A DNA stretch of 64,000 nt from Lampris incognitus (GCF_029633865.1 NC_079211.1:144680998-144744997), one strand, 5' to 3'. Counted from the first letter of the stretch, positions 38,250-53,200 are shown. Notes: a model not told the origin generated them from the sequence alone. Numbers and translations are program-made.

Positions 38250-41200
38250 GTAACTCCTTCCTTCCGGGGTGCCGCCGGCCGAGGCAACTGTTGCGCACCG
38301 TCAGAAGTCGGGTTGCGCCAGGTTGTTTGATTCATGCCGGAGGGCTTACCGAGTTTAGGCCGCTTCGTTGAGAACGATGTACAGAGTGTAACCGACTGCC
38401 TAATAGAGCGTCGAGTTTCTGTGTTATTCGTGTAGTCCAATAGCTGATACAATTCCGACTCCCAGCCATTTAGAAAAGATGTTTCGCTTTCGTTTCTTAG
38501 TTTTCAATAGTGTAAACTACTAATAAGACCCACTAATGTAACCGGTTATTTTCTTGCCCGGTGCGGGATTCGATACAGGTGTACTGCACCACAATGCGGC
38601 ATCACTAACCGCCCGACTATGTTTCTGTGTTATTCGTGTAGTCCAATAGCTGATACAATTCCGACTCCCAGCCATTTAGAAAAGATGTTTCGCTTTCTTT
38701 TTTTTAGTGTAAACTACTAATAAGACCCACTAATGTAACCGGTTATTTTCTTGCCCGGTGCGGGATTCGATACCGGGTGTACTGCACCACAAAGCGACAC
38801 CACTAACCGCTCGACTATGTTTCTGTGTTATTCGTGTAGTCCAATAGCTGATACAATTCTGGCCCCCAGCCATTTAGAAAAGATGTTTCGCTTTCTTTTC
38901 TTAGTTTAAACTACTAATAAGACCCACTAGTGTAACCGGTTATTTTCTTGCCCGGTGCGGGATTCGATACGGGGTGTACTGCACCACAAGGCGGCATCAC
39001 TAACCGCTCGACTAAAGGGTCAAACCCCCTAGTCGATTGGTCAGTGGGTGTTATTAGTAGTTTACAATAGTTTTTGCGCTCCATTCTGTAGTTGTTTTTT
39101 GATAAACTTAGTTAAAAGTTAAAACTTTGGATTTATTAAACCATAACACACGACAGGGCCTCTCCCGTACCTACCAGCCATGCAAAGCAGGCATGGTTTT
39201 GCTCTTGTTCGTGCTCAAATGTTGATTGGTTCGCACGTTTATGTGTCGGTAAACTGAAGGCTTGACATTTTCCTTCTATTTCAGGGCTCATATTGAATCT
39301 GCAGGTCACGCCTGTGAGGTCCGAGATGTGTCAGAATTCCAGTCCTCTGCAGAGGTGGCACACCTAGTAACTCAAAAGCCCCCCTATGAGGCTGCACTGG
39401 GCATACACCTCTTCAAAGCAGGCAGGCTTCTTTTAGGTGAACCCCCTCTCTACGACGGAATCCAAATAACCCCATACCATCAGTCATCAATGGCTTTCTT
39501 ACACAAGTAGAATAAGGCTGTCCTAGTTTTATCAGTTTACATTGTAAGCCTTTAAGAAAACTACCCGAGCTCCCTACCATAGATTTGTCTGTTTTATGTC
39601 TAACCCTCACACCAGACATCCAAGTGCCCTTTGGTGTTATCTTTGGAGGAACAGACATTAATGAAGATGTGAAAGTTGAGCAGAAGCGTGTGGTTATGGA
39701 GCAGGTGCTGCTGAAAGCAAGGTGACGTAGATGCAAAAGATCATTTAAAGATAGTTGCCATAGTAAAGAATTTGTACAAACAACTTACAGACTGAGATTG
39801 TTAAAGATGGATGATAATAATAATAATAATGATAATAATAATAATGAGTGTAGTAAGAATAAGCTGATAATAGAAAATATAATAGCATTCTATGCACCAT
39901 GAGCTATGGGACTGATATTATTGTTTTTTGTGGCCCAATCAACAGCAAAAATATTATTAAACGTCATGTCATTGTGATAATACACAATTCTGTCGCTTAT
40001 AACACATTTCTTAAATTGAAGCATGAAACGACAGATTAAGTCAATTTCCATGATTATACATTACCAGTGAATTGAAATGAGAAAGTTTAATGGCAATGCA
40101 CGTTTGGAAGCATATAACCAATGTCCCGAAAAGAGGTTATCCCAATGCGCTGTAAACACAACAGCATCTGTGAGAAAATGAAAGCTGCATTGCAAGACCT
40201 ACTACCAGGACACCTTGCGGGGTGGGATTACTGACATGAACGAACAGGACTGAAAAGTCTTTCCCTGCGAGGTGTACTCACTGAGGTTGTTGCAACACCG
40301 TGCTACTAAAGAATTTTAAAATTTATCACATCAGTACCCTGCCCCACACTTTCTGTTGTCACACCTTTGTACCTCTATTTTCATTTTGACTTCTTTGACA
40401 GTAAGATATCTAACTTCTAAACCTAAGGGATAATTGCCTTTACAGAGAACTGGTATGATCTGGGTCCCATGACTTCAGATGTCTGAACCAGCCCACCTCC
40501 TGCTGTTACTGCCTCCTCAGATAAACCTTGATCATGAAATTCAGTCACCACTCAAGAGCCTGTTGGCCCATTTCAAATTGTACTAAAAAAATCACACCAC
40601 TGTCTTTCACTCAACATTCTCTTTGTGTGCTTCTTTGTATTCTTAGTATACTCATCTTTAAATCCTTTGCCCTTAAACCCATTTTCCCATCTCACATATT
40701 CAGTCTCTGCTTTAACACCTGTTTTGACTTCTAATCAGCTCGTTTTTATCCAGTATTGGTCTCAAAATTGCCATGCCTTGTCAAAGGGGAAAAAGATTCA
40801 CTGTCATTGATTAAAATTCATATGCTATACCACTATGATACTTGTGACCCTCACATGAACTGTTTTGTTGTTTTTGGAATAGGTTTGCCATTGCATTTAC
40901 TGACAAACTGAAAGAAGAAGCAGAGATGTTTTTGGTATGATTAAATTACTTTTTGTTCTTTCTTATCAAATAGACCAAGTGCACTTGTGTAGGCCAAACA
41001 AAGATAACCAGATTGAGTGATGATGGGTATGTACATGTACACGTACCAGTCTGTAATTTGTGTGTCTTGTGCGTATAACCAAGGTGTGTTTTTTAGTCAT
41101 TTGGTTTTGATTAAAAATATTCATCAACTGTCATCTAACAGTTAACAGCATATGTATGATTGCCTATCTAATCGACGAAAACCACTTTAAATGGAATTAT

Positions 41201-44200
41201 AATCCTGATAGAATTGTGACTTTTGTTTTTTCGGGTATCTCCCCTTATTGAATAGCAAGCGGATAAAAAGAAGACAAATCTAGGTCATTGAACAAGTGAG
41301 GATAAAATGTTATTTGTTTCCATTCGATAGCACATCAACAAAAAGCCAGGCCGTGACAGGTTCAATAAATATAACAGAATGGTTTCCGCTACACAAATGC
41401 AATATTCTGTCCTCCTTATAATTGGCATTAAAATAATATTACCATGTTTTATTTTCAGATTAGATCCCAGCCATAGCCTGCCAACTGAAGTGAATGGCAT
41501 GCTTTATCTCTCTCATTTAGTGCTGACAGCAGGCAATGAGGACAAGCGCTGAGAGCCATTGCTATACTTTTTATTGAGACAGAAAACACATAGTATAGGG
41601 GATGGTTCCAGCCCAGCTCAGTGTGATAGCATCTAGTCAATTTCCTTGTCATCAATTCTTATTTATTTCGTTGGTTCAACCCAGACATGCAGCAGCAGCC
41701 TACTTCTCAATTCCCTTTTTGAAGTTGGCCTTCGGTAAAACTGCCTAGTGTGAAGAGTACGAACTGCATGGATTGCGCTTAACATGTATTTGTTAATTTA
41801 AGGAATAAAGAAAATTAGTAACGGTCTAACTGCATACACAAAATATTGTTTGCAGTTATTACTCGATGCAAACGATTCAATTAACTAATGTTTTGATTGC
41901 TATTTTATCTTAACATTTCTACTGTTTTATCTTTGTGCTGTAGCTGTCCCAGAGCAGTAAAATCTTTGTCCAGCCACAAGGTAAGTTCTGCAGAATGGAA
42001 AAAAAAATCCTCTCCTCTGTTGCTTTGCATCCGTTACTCTCCGTTGCAGTATTGGCATAATCAACTTTGACATTTTTGCATCCATTATCATACTCTCTGC
42101 AGTACAGAGTTTGTATTTGCTCGTGCCATTGGCTGTCATGTTATGCAGGGTGACCCAAAGCATTCTTCTGTGTTGTGTCCCATGAGAATGTGTTGCTGGG
42201 CAAGTTTTGTCACTTTATAGTCCAGATATCAGTCCTTGGTTAGCAGTAGTCACTAAGACTGGACCAATAGAAGCTAACTGTTGAATGGCTGTGACCAGGT
42301 AACAATTAATGTGCTGTATTTCACAGAGTACAAGTCACACTGGAGTATAAGTCTCACCAAGCAAAAGCGCATTGTTGCAAGGAAAAACATATTGCTTTGG
42401 TGTATAAGTCGCATTTATATGGTGGTGCAGTATAGAGCCCTGCGTGGGACTGTTTTCTAAATCCTGCTCCCTCTGGATTTCCGGCCACTCCCGCCCGCAC
42501 AGTAGAGTTCCATAGAGTTTGTATTTTACAGTGTAGCGTTAATAAAGAGATGCACACTTGTCAGTAATAACGTAGCAAAATTATGTTCTAGTGCACAATT
42601 ACATTCATACTAGAGCAAGAATCAGTTATTCTAGAGCGATAAGTACACCTATTCTAGAACAAAATTACATTGTTGTGGAAATGGCAGGAAAGTAGAGATG
42701 GACAATTTCTCTCATTGACTACAAGAATGTGTGTGTCATTTATTTTTCCATACAAAATCCATGGACGTATTATAGTAGAACTGGACACCAGATCTAAAAA
42801 CGGCACCTGTTCATTCCTATGAGAATTGCTCGCCTGGCCTGGCGCATACGCCGAAAAAGTTTCTGGCTTCCAGGTTACTTCTGGGTACATTGGAGAAAAT
42901 AGGGAACCCTAACTTATCAAAAATACAAGTTTTCTGTGACTCTAATGCCATTTGAAACATTGTTCTGCAGCAGAGACAGAAACACGAGTGCATTGTCAGT
43001 TTGGCCTTCGCTATGAGTGTGTGGCGCTTCTTGCAGGATGCACTCTGAACTGGGTTCTTTGGTTTTGCAGGTATCAAAACGAAGGCTTCTGAGAAATTCA
43101 GCTGGAGTGAATTCCTGAAGAGTGCAGGTATTTTTAGATGAGTTTTGTGCTTTTCTAGCTGTTGCCAAGATAACACCATAGATAACTGATTGCCAGCTAC
43201 TGTCGAACTTAATTTATTCAAACAGCAGGTTTTCCCCACCCAGCTGAACAGGCACGAAGAAATGTACACTGATGCAAAACAAAAATATGCTACTGATAAT
43301 AACAGTTATTAGAACTGAAAACGAGTTGTATAAGGATTTTTTGAATAATGTGTGCGTGCTATAATGTATCGTACTTCCACCATAGTATTTCAATTTATCC
43401 TCTCAGTATTTCATTTGATATAAATTCTTTTGCCAAAAGATTCAGACCAGCAGTGTTCACATGGCAGGGATATTGTGTGTGTGTGTGGTGTGTGTGTGTA
43501 TGTGTGTGTCCGTGTCCGTGGCTAATCTCACATACTTTTGGGCCTGTTAGCCTAAAAACTTTTTTTTTTTTTTTGCACAGTTATGACTGGATGATCAAGA
43601 ACCTCTCGTGGTTGCGGTGATTCGAAACCTTTGAAAAACCCGTTTTATACCGTGGTTGAGGGCTAACCCCTCAGCTGGTGTTTCCCCTGAATCCGAGCAC
43701 GGAAGACGGGGAGATACACCAGGTGGGGATCTGCACTCTACTGAGTGCACTCTTCTACTTGTTATTAGTACAGCATGGAACACAAAAGCAGTCTGCTGTT
43801 TTGAAAACCTCCTCTGCACATATTCTACTTTCTACAGGGATGCCTATTTTATTTATATTTTTATTTTTATTTTTTGGGGGGGGAGGGGTATAAAGGTGTA
43901 ACCAAAATGTCAATCAGGGTGACAACCAGCGATGCAATGGGATGTCACAGTTTAAAACACACTGAGTCAGGCATCCGGGTACCGTAGCGGTCTATCCCGT
44001 TGCCTACCAGCACGGGGATCTCCGGTTCGAATCCCCATGTTACCTCCGGCTTGGTCGGACGTCTCTACAGACACAATTTGCTGTGTCTGCGGGTGGGAAG
44101 CCAGATGTGGGTATGCGTCTTGGTCGCTGCACTAGCGCCTCCTCTGGTCGGTCTGGGTGCATGTTCAGGGGGGAGGAGGAATTGAGGGGAATAGCGTGAT

Positions 44201-47200
44201 CCTCCCACGCGCTACATCCCCCTGGTGAAACTCCTCACTGTCAGGTGAAAAGAAGCGGCTGGGGACTCCACATGTATCAGAGTCTGCAGCTCTCCCCGGA
44301 TCGGCAGAGGGGGTGGAGCAGTGACCGGGGCGGTTCGGAAGAGTGGGGTAATTGGCCGGAGAAAATTGGGGAGACATTTAAAAAAATAAAAAGACACACT
44401 GAGTCAGGATGCTTGGTGTCACATCTTGTCCGGGAGGGGGGCAGAATTTCTCGCAGTAATCCTTCTGTTCTCTTTGCAGCCATTTTCTAACCTACCTGCA
44501 GTCTTTCAGCTTCTGTTTGGCCACCTCAGTAAATATACACTATCGCTCTCATCATCTTCCCCACACACAGCCTGGACTTTAAATTGGGCATTGTGAGATG
44601 ATGTCCATCCCAGGTACGTCAGCGCTCGGGGAGAGTCACGCCAGTTGATTAATAGCACTTCAGCACCGAGCCATTTATCACCAGGCTTCTCAAGTGGTGC
44701 AAGTAATACTAATTGCCCACAGTGACTTCCCCTTTTTTTTCTTCTATCACATGATTCACTACCATTGGGTTTTTCTCTAAAAGTGATGAAACCACTGTAA
44801 TCTATCTGACTTGTAGTTATTTTAGTGCTGTTGACATTGTTTAAATATGTACAAGAGTGCTGTCTGATTAATTTATGTATGAGACACTTGGACCCTGTTT
44901 ACACTTGGTTTTAAAATGCGCTTTTTTTGCGATCGGATCACAAGTGGACAGCGCCAACGACCACCAAAACGTTTTTGTGAACCGGTTACTCGAACCACTT
45001 GCCGAGGTGGTCTGGGACGCATTTGACCACGTGTCTTTTGTAAGTGTAAACGCTGATGCGTCCTGATGCGTCCCCGACAAGGACGTAACAGGAAATCTTC
45101 TTCTTCGAAGTGACGAAATCTGACCACAAGTGGTCAGCAGGGCGCATTCGGAGACGCGTGATAGACACGGGTGTAAACGGCGACGTGTCCCGCTGTCCAC
45201 TTGTGAGCCGATCGCCCAAAGCACATTTTAAAACCAGGTATAAACCGGGTCTTATTCTTACTATATACTCCTCAACATGGCTTTAAAGCAGGGATAGGCC
45301 TGAGTTTACAAATCAAGCAAAGACTGTTGGTTGACTAATAGAATCAGGTGTGTAACTGCTTGGTTGGAACAAAGAGCTGCACCCACACCGGACCTTTCTG
45401 GACCATGTTGCCTATCCCTGCTTTAAAGTGATAAATAATGGGAAGAGGAGTCCGGGCATGTTGATTATCAATTTATTTATTTAGTAGTTTTTATATACCA
45501 ATAATGATATTAACAAGTTACATTTCAAGCATGGTAAATATTTTGTTGCTGGAGACCTTTGCTTAATGCTGTACTAACATGTGTGCAGTTCCATTTCCTC
45601 TTTTTGGACCTTGAAGACACCCATTGTCTCTTCCTGGAACAATTATTATTCACTTTCGATGACTTGGGCTGTTTGCAATTCTCCTCAGACGCAGCGAACC
45701 GGTCTGACAGAATCTATGACTCCTGCGTTAGATTTGTATTCCTTTCCCGTCAATCCGCCGTCCTCCTTTTCTTGTCACACACACACAAACACAAAGCAGA
45801 GTGGGGACAAATTGCATCGTGCCTGTATTTGTTTCCTCATATCTGAGAGGCTTTCTGTTTTCCTCAGATTTCAGTTTCTCACCCTCGCTGTCAAATTGAA
45901 ACGTACTTCTTGAGAACGTAAATCTTTATTTCCTGCTTCCCGTGTAATGTGATGTTTGTCTCCAGTTAATCCCCTGATGTTCCTCTGGGGTTCGCACAAG
46001 TGTAGGCGTGCTGGAGGTGTGTGGGGCTTCATGGGCTGCAGCTGAAGATGTTTTAAAGGGACTTGCCCAGAGGTGGTCTCTCAAAGACTTCTGCTGCTGA
46101 ACATGACAGAGGCCCGGCTGACAGAAGTTTTTCTTTGTGTGCGTGCGTGTGTGTGTTTGTGCTTGTGTGGTTTACCCTTTGGTTGTTGTGTAACGTCTGA
46201 AGGTAGAGGTTACAGTGTTGGGATCTAGCTGGTCCATCAAAGGCATCCAGTGGGTTTTGCGTTGGGCTCCTGCTGGGAGTTTTGTGAGGAGGGGTGATGG
46301 AGATGGATTAAAGCTTAGCAGGGAAGGGCGGCCTTTTTTTTTTTTTTTTTTTTTTGTGGCTCTTTTTCTCCCCAATTACTCTATTTTCCGAGCCATCCTG
46401 GTCGCTGCTCCGCCCGCTCTGCCGATCCGAGGAGGGCTGCAGACTAACACACGACTCATCCGATACATGTGGGGTCGCCAGCCGCTTCTTTTCACCTGAC
46501 AGTGAGGTGTTTCACCAGGGGGACGTAGCGCGTGGGAGGATCACGCTATTTCCCCTAGTTCCCCTCCCGCCCCCGAACAGGCGCCCCAACCGACCAGAGG
46601 AGGCGGTAGCGCTAGGACCAGGACACACACCCACGTCTGGCTTCCCACCCGCAGACACGGCCAATTGTGTCTATATGGACGCCCGACCAAGCCGGAGGCA
46701 ACACGGGGATTTGAACCGGCGATCCCCGTGTTGGTAGGCAACGGAATAGACCGCCACGCTACCCGGACGCCCCTTGGAAGGGCAGGCTTTTGAGTGGGCA
46801 CTGTACAGTAGATCGCTGAGAAGCGGGGGCCACAAGCAGCAGATCTGCTCAGGTGGAGTTGCGGTGTAGGGCACATGGTCCCTGAAGCTCTTAAGAACCA
46901 CCTGTGGCTCCGTACAGTCGCAGGCCGCTCGATTAACTTTTCAGTCCAGTTGCCTTTGAAACAAGGACGCGGCGACTGAGCAAAAGCACAGGTAAACGTA
47001 ACACAATTTCCCTGCATTTGTAAAAGAACAGTGTACAGATAAATGTGCAGGGACCACTAAAACCACATGCAGGAACACAAGCTGGCTGATAAATGACGGG
47101 GTTGTGTGGAATGCCCTTCTAAAACCAAAGGCAAATGAACAGAAAAATGGGTTTTCCGTACGCCTCAAAGAGGCACAACTGGAGAGAGCGCAGATTGCTG

Positions 47201-50200
47201 CTGGCACAGATGGATGATTTGTGCAATTTATTCTTTTTTTCCCTCGGCATCTTCCCCTTTGTTTCCCTGTCTCGTCCTTCCAAAGGTTTTATTTTTCATG
47301 TCTTGCGCGCCTGAATTTCTCGCTCACTTTCGACAGTTCCGTGCTTTCCAGCTGTCCTTTATTCTTTTGGCCTGGCGTGTTCTTGAGGGTACTGACAAGG
47401 GTGTTTACCTTGGCTGGCGCGCACGGCGCCCACATATTCTACAGATCACTGAAAGGAAGTTCGACGCTCCCCCCGGATGAGGCGCCTTTTGACAATCGGT
47501 TCCCCGGGATCGGGGTCAATGCTGTCATTTTAAGACGCTCTTTAATAGCATTAAAAGAGCTGCCTTAGCCTCCTGATCTGGACTTATCTGGCAGCAGGGG
47601 ATTGCACCAGAAGCACACGAAGACTGTCACTGAGATTTGAGCACGTGTTTGCGTCTGTCTATGCTGTTATTTTCTGGACGCATGCTTGTCACAGAACTTA
47701 AAAAAACTTGCGTTTTATTCTGGTCGTTTATTCGTCTGTAGCGTTAAAGGGAATGGTGGTTGGTGTTGAGTGCCAGGGCGGCGCGGTTAGCACAGTCGCC
47801 TCACAGCAAGAAGGTCCTGGGTTCGAGCCCCGGGGTAGTCCAACCTTGGGGGGGGGGGTCGTCCTCTGTATGGAGTTTGCATGTTCCCCCCGTGTCTGCG
47901 TGGGTTTCCTCTGGGTGCTCCGGTTTCCTCCCACAGTCCAAAGACATGTAGGTCAGGTGACTTAGCCTTGCTAAATTGTCCCTAGGTATGAATGCGTGTG
48001 TGTGTGTATGTGGACCCTGTGCTGGACTGGCGGCCTGTCCAGGGTGTCTCCCCGCCCGCCGCCCAACGACTGCTGGGATAGGCTCCAGCATCCCCGTGAC
48101 CCCGTGTAGGATAAGCGGTTCGGATAATGGATGGGTGGGTGTTGAGTGCCGTTCTCCTGCTTCTCCAGTTTCTTCCATTTGCACCATGTAGTGAGAAAAG
48201 CAGTCAAAGATCGATTTCCTGACACCTCGCATGAGCCACCTATTGTTCCAAACCGTTGTTTTTATGTTTTCCTTGCTTGATAAATAGACTGAGACCTTTT
48301 AAGTGTTTCTTTCCCACTGTCCTCGTTGTAAATTTATGGAAGTGATGCTGCTCACTCGGGTATTGTCAGGAACTGAGCGCAGTGCTTCTAAAATCACCAG
48401 ATTTGCTCTACCGCTGCACTTGGTGTTTTGACGACTGAGTTCGCCTCTTCTCTGTAAAGGTGTCTCTGTAGATGAATTACTTTACAGAACATATAGAATA
48501 TATATGTAGGGACACCGTACAGCCCAAACCCGCCCTGCTTTTCACATGAAAGCATACAATTTAGTCACATGACGTTGCTTCAGAAGTAGTATCAAATTGA
48601 TGTAAGTTGTATGTCTACTCTGTATTTCAAAGAAAAAAATGTTAATGGGGCATCCGGGTGGCGTGGCGGTCTGTTCCGTTGGCTACCAACATGGGGATCG
48701 CTGGTTCGAATCCCCGTGTTACCTCCGGCTTGGTCGGGCGTCCCTACAGACACAATTGGCCGTGTCTGCAGGTGGGAAGCCAGATGTGGGTATGTGTCCT
48801 GGTCACTGAACTAGCGCCTTCTCTGGTTGGTCGGGGGGGGACTGGGGGGGAATAACGTGATCCTCCCACGCGCTACGTCCCCCACGGCGAAACTCCTCAC
48901 TGTCAGGTGAATAGAAGCGGCTGGCGACTCCACATGTATCTGAGGAGGCATGTGGTAGTCTGCTCCCCGGCTCGGCAGAGGGGGTGGAGCAGTGACCGGG
49001 ACGGCTGGGAAGAGTGGGGTAATTGGCCGGATACAATTGGGAGAAAAAGGAAGGGGGGAATTTATAAATGCATTTGAATTCATGACTCTGTTTCCAATAG
49101 ATTTGGATTTCTCATCACTGATTGGCATTCGTGGTCTACCCAGCTTCATAATCAGCATGTCGTGGTCTAGTCTTCACGAGAACAGCAACAATGACGAATT
49201 GCAAGCCGCTCCCATTACATTTGATGTCAGTGCCTACCTGGCATGTCTCTCGGCATCCATTATAGACAAGCTGAAGAAGCAAATGTACATGGAGTGAGCT
49301 TCACTTGCTGAGGGGCACTAGAAAAGTATTGGGTATGCAGTCCCCAACCCTTGAATTCTCCACCCAACCTGCTGCCAATTTCTTTCTCAGCTTGAAAGGG
49401 CCACGAGACAATTTGCTCAGGGTGAGACCTGTCCCCATTTTACCTCCCTAGTTTAATACGTCCAAGCATAAATTGAAATATAGTCTTTTTATGATACAGG
49501 GTCTACCATATTAGTAATATTGGAGAAACATCCTGCCGGCAGACTGGTGAACATATTGTCACGGTATTAGTGCATGGCTGAGTTATTGGGGTCGGTACTT
49601 TTTATCTGTTACTATTGAAAGGTTGGGTTTACTACACCAGAATCTGGCATGACGCGCCAATTTTGTCCGTGCCAGTTCCTCACTAATCCTCGGACCGGGC
49701 ACGAAAGGTGGATGATCTCCAAAAAAGAGACGGTTTAGTCTGGTCTGCCTCACATTTAAGACCATTTTCCCCAGAGTATTTGATGTTGCACGTTGTTGAC
49801 TTGGCTAATTTTAATCCAGGGACGCTCAGTGGACAAATGTCATCCTCACACAGTGGCGCCGTGGTATGAATGCCCACATTACTCACTCATTAGGCTACAA
49901 CCTTCCAATGTTTTGGCCGGAGTGCTTCCCTGCTGAGCGTCACATCCCTGATCAGACAACTCCGTGAGCTCATTAGTCACTGCTGTCTTGTTTTTCTTCA
50001 TGACCTTGGGTGATGTATTGCTTTCATTATCTGCGGGTGTAGTTAAAATGTCCATTATGCGGCGTGTTGATACTGTGCGGTTGTCTTGTCTTGTGTGTCC
50101 TCCCTTCAGGTGTGAATGGGGAGGATGTGGAGGAACTGCGTGTCTTCCTGTTGGTCTGTGGTGTGAGAAGAGTTAAGGACCCCCTCTTCTTGGCGGAGGC

Positions 50201-53200
50201 CTTTTCAGGTACGCCGTCCTCTTCATTTGGGTGGGTGATGGATGCCGAAGGATAGTTTCTCGAGAGAAGATGGAAATGGCGTTTTCGTGCATGACTTAAG
50301 CCCCCTCAACCCGTTCGCGGATGAGTCACACATTCCCAGATATACAAAGCTACTCTGATTGCTTTCCTCATCCAGGTGGGGGTCTCGCCTCAGAATAGGT
50401 GGCAGTGTGATCATTTAAGAATTAAATGAACATGAAAGTAATATAAACTGCATGCCATAGTTGTCCTACTCACTCGCCCTTCATTTAGTCATATAACGTA
50501 AAGCGGGGAACCGTCCCTGAGACATCGCTGAACGTCAGGCGATAGAATTTCTCATGGACGGATATTGTCACATCTGGCAAGGTTAGTGTCGTCTTTTTGT
50601 AAATCGGGTTCCAAGGTGAAGTTGTGGAGCGTACTCGTTTTGGTCCAGCTTCCTGAAAAGACACAAGTATTTCCTTTCTTTCGGTAGCTAATGTGTAATA
50701 AGCTGTAAATTTGCACAGTTTGAGGAACCCTGTATTAGAGTCCTTGACTTCGAATAATAATATGCATGTCACCTATTTGCACAAGAGGATAGTGGACCTA
50801 AGAAAACGGTTTTAACGCGGGTCCTGATCGAGGCGGCTGTTAATATATTTTTCCCTCCGCAAATCCTTCTTGTGTTCACTGCGTTGCTGTCGATGTTTGC
50901 TGTCTTTCAGAGTGGCATCTGGAAAATCCCCAGAATGTCTTGGTCATTATCGGCCCCAAGGTGAGAGGTCTCCTGGGGGGTTGGTATTCGTGCATGCCTG
51001 CTTTGTCTTTCTCTGTACTGTCTCTCTGTACCATTGAAATTACCCAGCAGTCCGCCCCGGAAACCCGAGGTGCCTCTAATTGGATGTAGCTGAGATACCA
51101 GCGTTAGCGGCTGATCTGGAATTATGGCCAGCATTGAGATGGAGCGGGAATCCTTCACAAACAGAGGGAGGGTCATTAGTTGTAGTTGCCCTGTTTCCAT
51201 TTGTTTCTAACTGGTTGACTACTGAACAGGGTGGCAGATTGCCTCTTTGTCATATCACCAAGTGCCTGACAAGGAACTAGTTTAGTGTGACCTCCAAACA
51301 AGCTTTAGAACCAACATCGGGACATTTGTATAGATTATAGCCAGGGAACTTGTGCCCCATGGAGGTGAAAGGTCACCCAATGTTAAGCCCCTGTCCCATA
51401 CGGGACCTGCGTGGTATCATGCAGGTGAGATCAATGCCACTGCCGTCAACAGTACATACACAGAACAGTGTATGTAACAGTGGCGGCTGGTGCTAAAAGA
51501 ATGGGGGGGGGGGGTCAACATACCTTGGTGCAGCACACCTGACAGCTGCTTTAATGTCCACACAGTCACAGAGTTATTAAGAAGGACAATGTGGCCTGTA
51601 GATTTTATCAGGGGTCGTAGACGGTGGATGATTGACATTCGAGACGAGGCGTGGTGGTGGGTGTGAACATGATTGACAGCCACGAGAATTGTCCAATCAC
51701 ATTAGATCAAAAAACATTAAAACAATACCAATTCGCTGCCAATAAAAGTGGGAGTGTCTGGGGCGGCACAGAACTACGCCCCCCTGGAAAATCTGAAGTA
51801 ACCAATCAGACAGCAGCCTCAGGTCACCTGCTCGCCACAAGTTTGAGAGCTTACATAAGGTATCGTTTGGCCGGCGCTCCTCACCCAGGAAGTATATGTA
51901 TTCAGACAGAAATCAACCAAATACCATTTGGAACCAGTATTTAATGGCTGCTGACAGGCGCTCACAGACTGAAAACACTTTTATTTCATCATTATTTGCA
52001 TCATACAGCTAAATTATATTTAACATGTTTAAGTAGATATTCACATCTTGATGTTTGAAGGGGGTGGTGCCCCAGCGCCCTGTACCGGCCAACCGCCGCT
52101 GGTATGTAATCTTACCAAGCTAGTAAATTAAGTCCAAAATTTGCCTTTTTCAGCTCCCTCTGTTGACTTTGCTGACGTAACGGTCGACCAGTTTGAACAT
52201 CATACGCCGAAGCTATCGCCAAAGGAGCCGCATCCAGCCCCGCCGCTCTCGCGGCACCTCTTTCAGCCTCTCCCCTGTTTCATCTCCAGTCCCCGCAGCA
52301 TTGATTTCTCCTACGCTTTTGTTTCCGTCTCCTCTTCCGCCTGGCCTGGTTTGATATGGCGTCAGGGCGTTTCAGTGTCATTTCTTCCCTTCAGACAGCG
52401 GTGTCAGGCGACAGGTATATGTCCTGCTTTAGCTTTGTTCAGGAACGCCTTGATGAGAGTTGGCCGGGGGCAAACCGTCCCCACCAACGGCGGGCTGCTG
52501 CTTTTCGCTCCGCTCCGCTCTCTTTGTGTCAGGGTTTGATAACAGGGTGCAGCGGAAGCGGAGACATCCGTGATTCACATGGAACCACATCAACCGCCTG
52601 TTCTCTTTATGAAAACGATTTGATGTGTTGTGATACAAATGCATCACAGTTCACTACGAAATGAAGCGAAAATGCAGTTTGATACATTTACACAAGCGTC
52701 ATCCTTTGAGTGTCACTGTTAATTTTATGATTGGCTTATTTATTTATTTATTCAGTGCAGCAAAATCAAATTCAAACATGAATTCTGAGTGTCCTTTAAA
52801 TTATGATAATGTGTAATAAGAAATGAATAAAAAATACAAACGTAATGCTTCCCCCTGTCCTTAAATAGTTTAGCTCAGATTAACATGATTTATGATAAAA
52901 CACTGGCTAAATAAAACTAGATTTAAAAGGGTTTTTTCTTTTTTTTTTAAATAATATGTTTGTTAATCTGGCGATATCGCTGACCATGATTTACCCCCTG
53001 CTGTGTTTACAATTTCCCCGTAATCCCAGATTACACCGGGACACAAAGAATGTTCTCACTTGGGATTCTTCTTAAACTTTCTTTTAATAGCATGTGCCGT
53101 ATTTAACATGTCGATTCAGAAAAACAACGATGTATGAAATTAAGGGGGGGGGTAAATAGAAGCGGCTTGCTTCGCAGTATCTTTGACCTAAATTGCTACG

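Noticed and set aside
37535-38298. Open frames of 122-144 codons across the CpG island on both strands.
   Set aside because: High GC removes stop codons; the real start codons of SLC15A4 and GLT1D1 and their splice sites explain the region.
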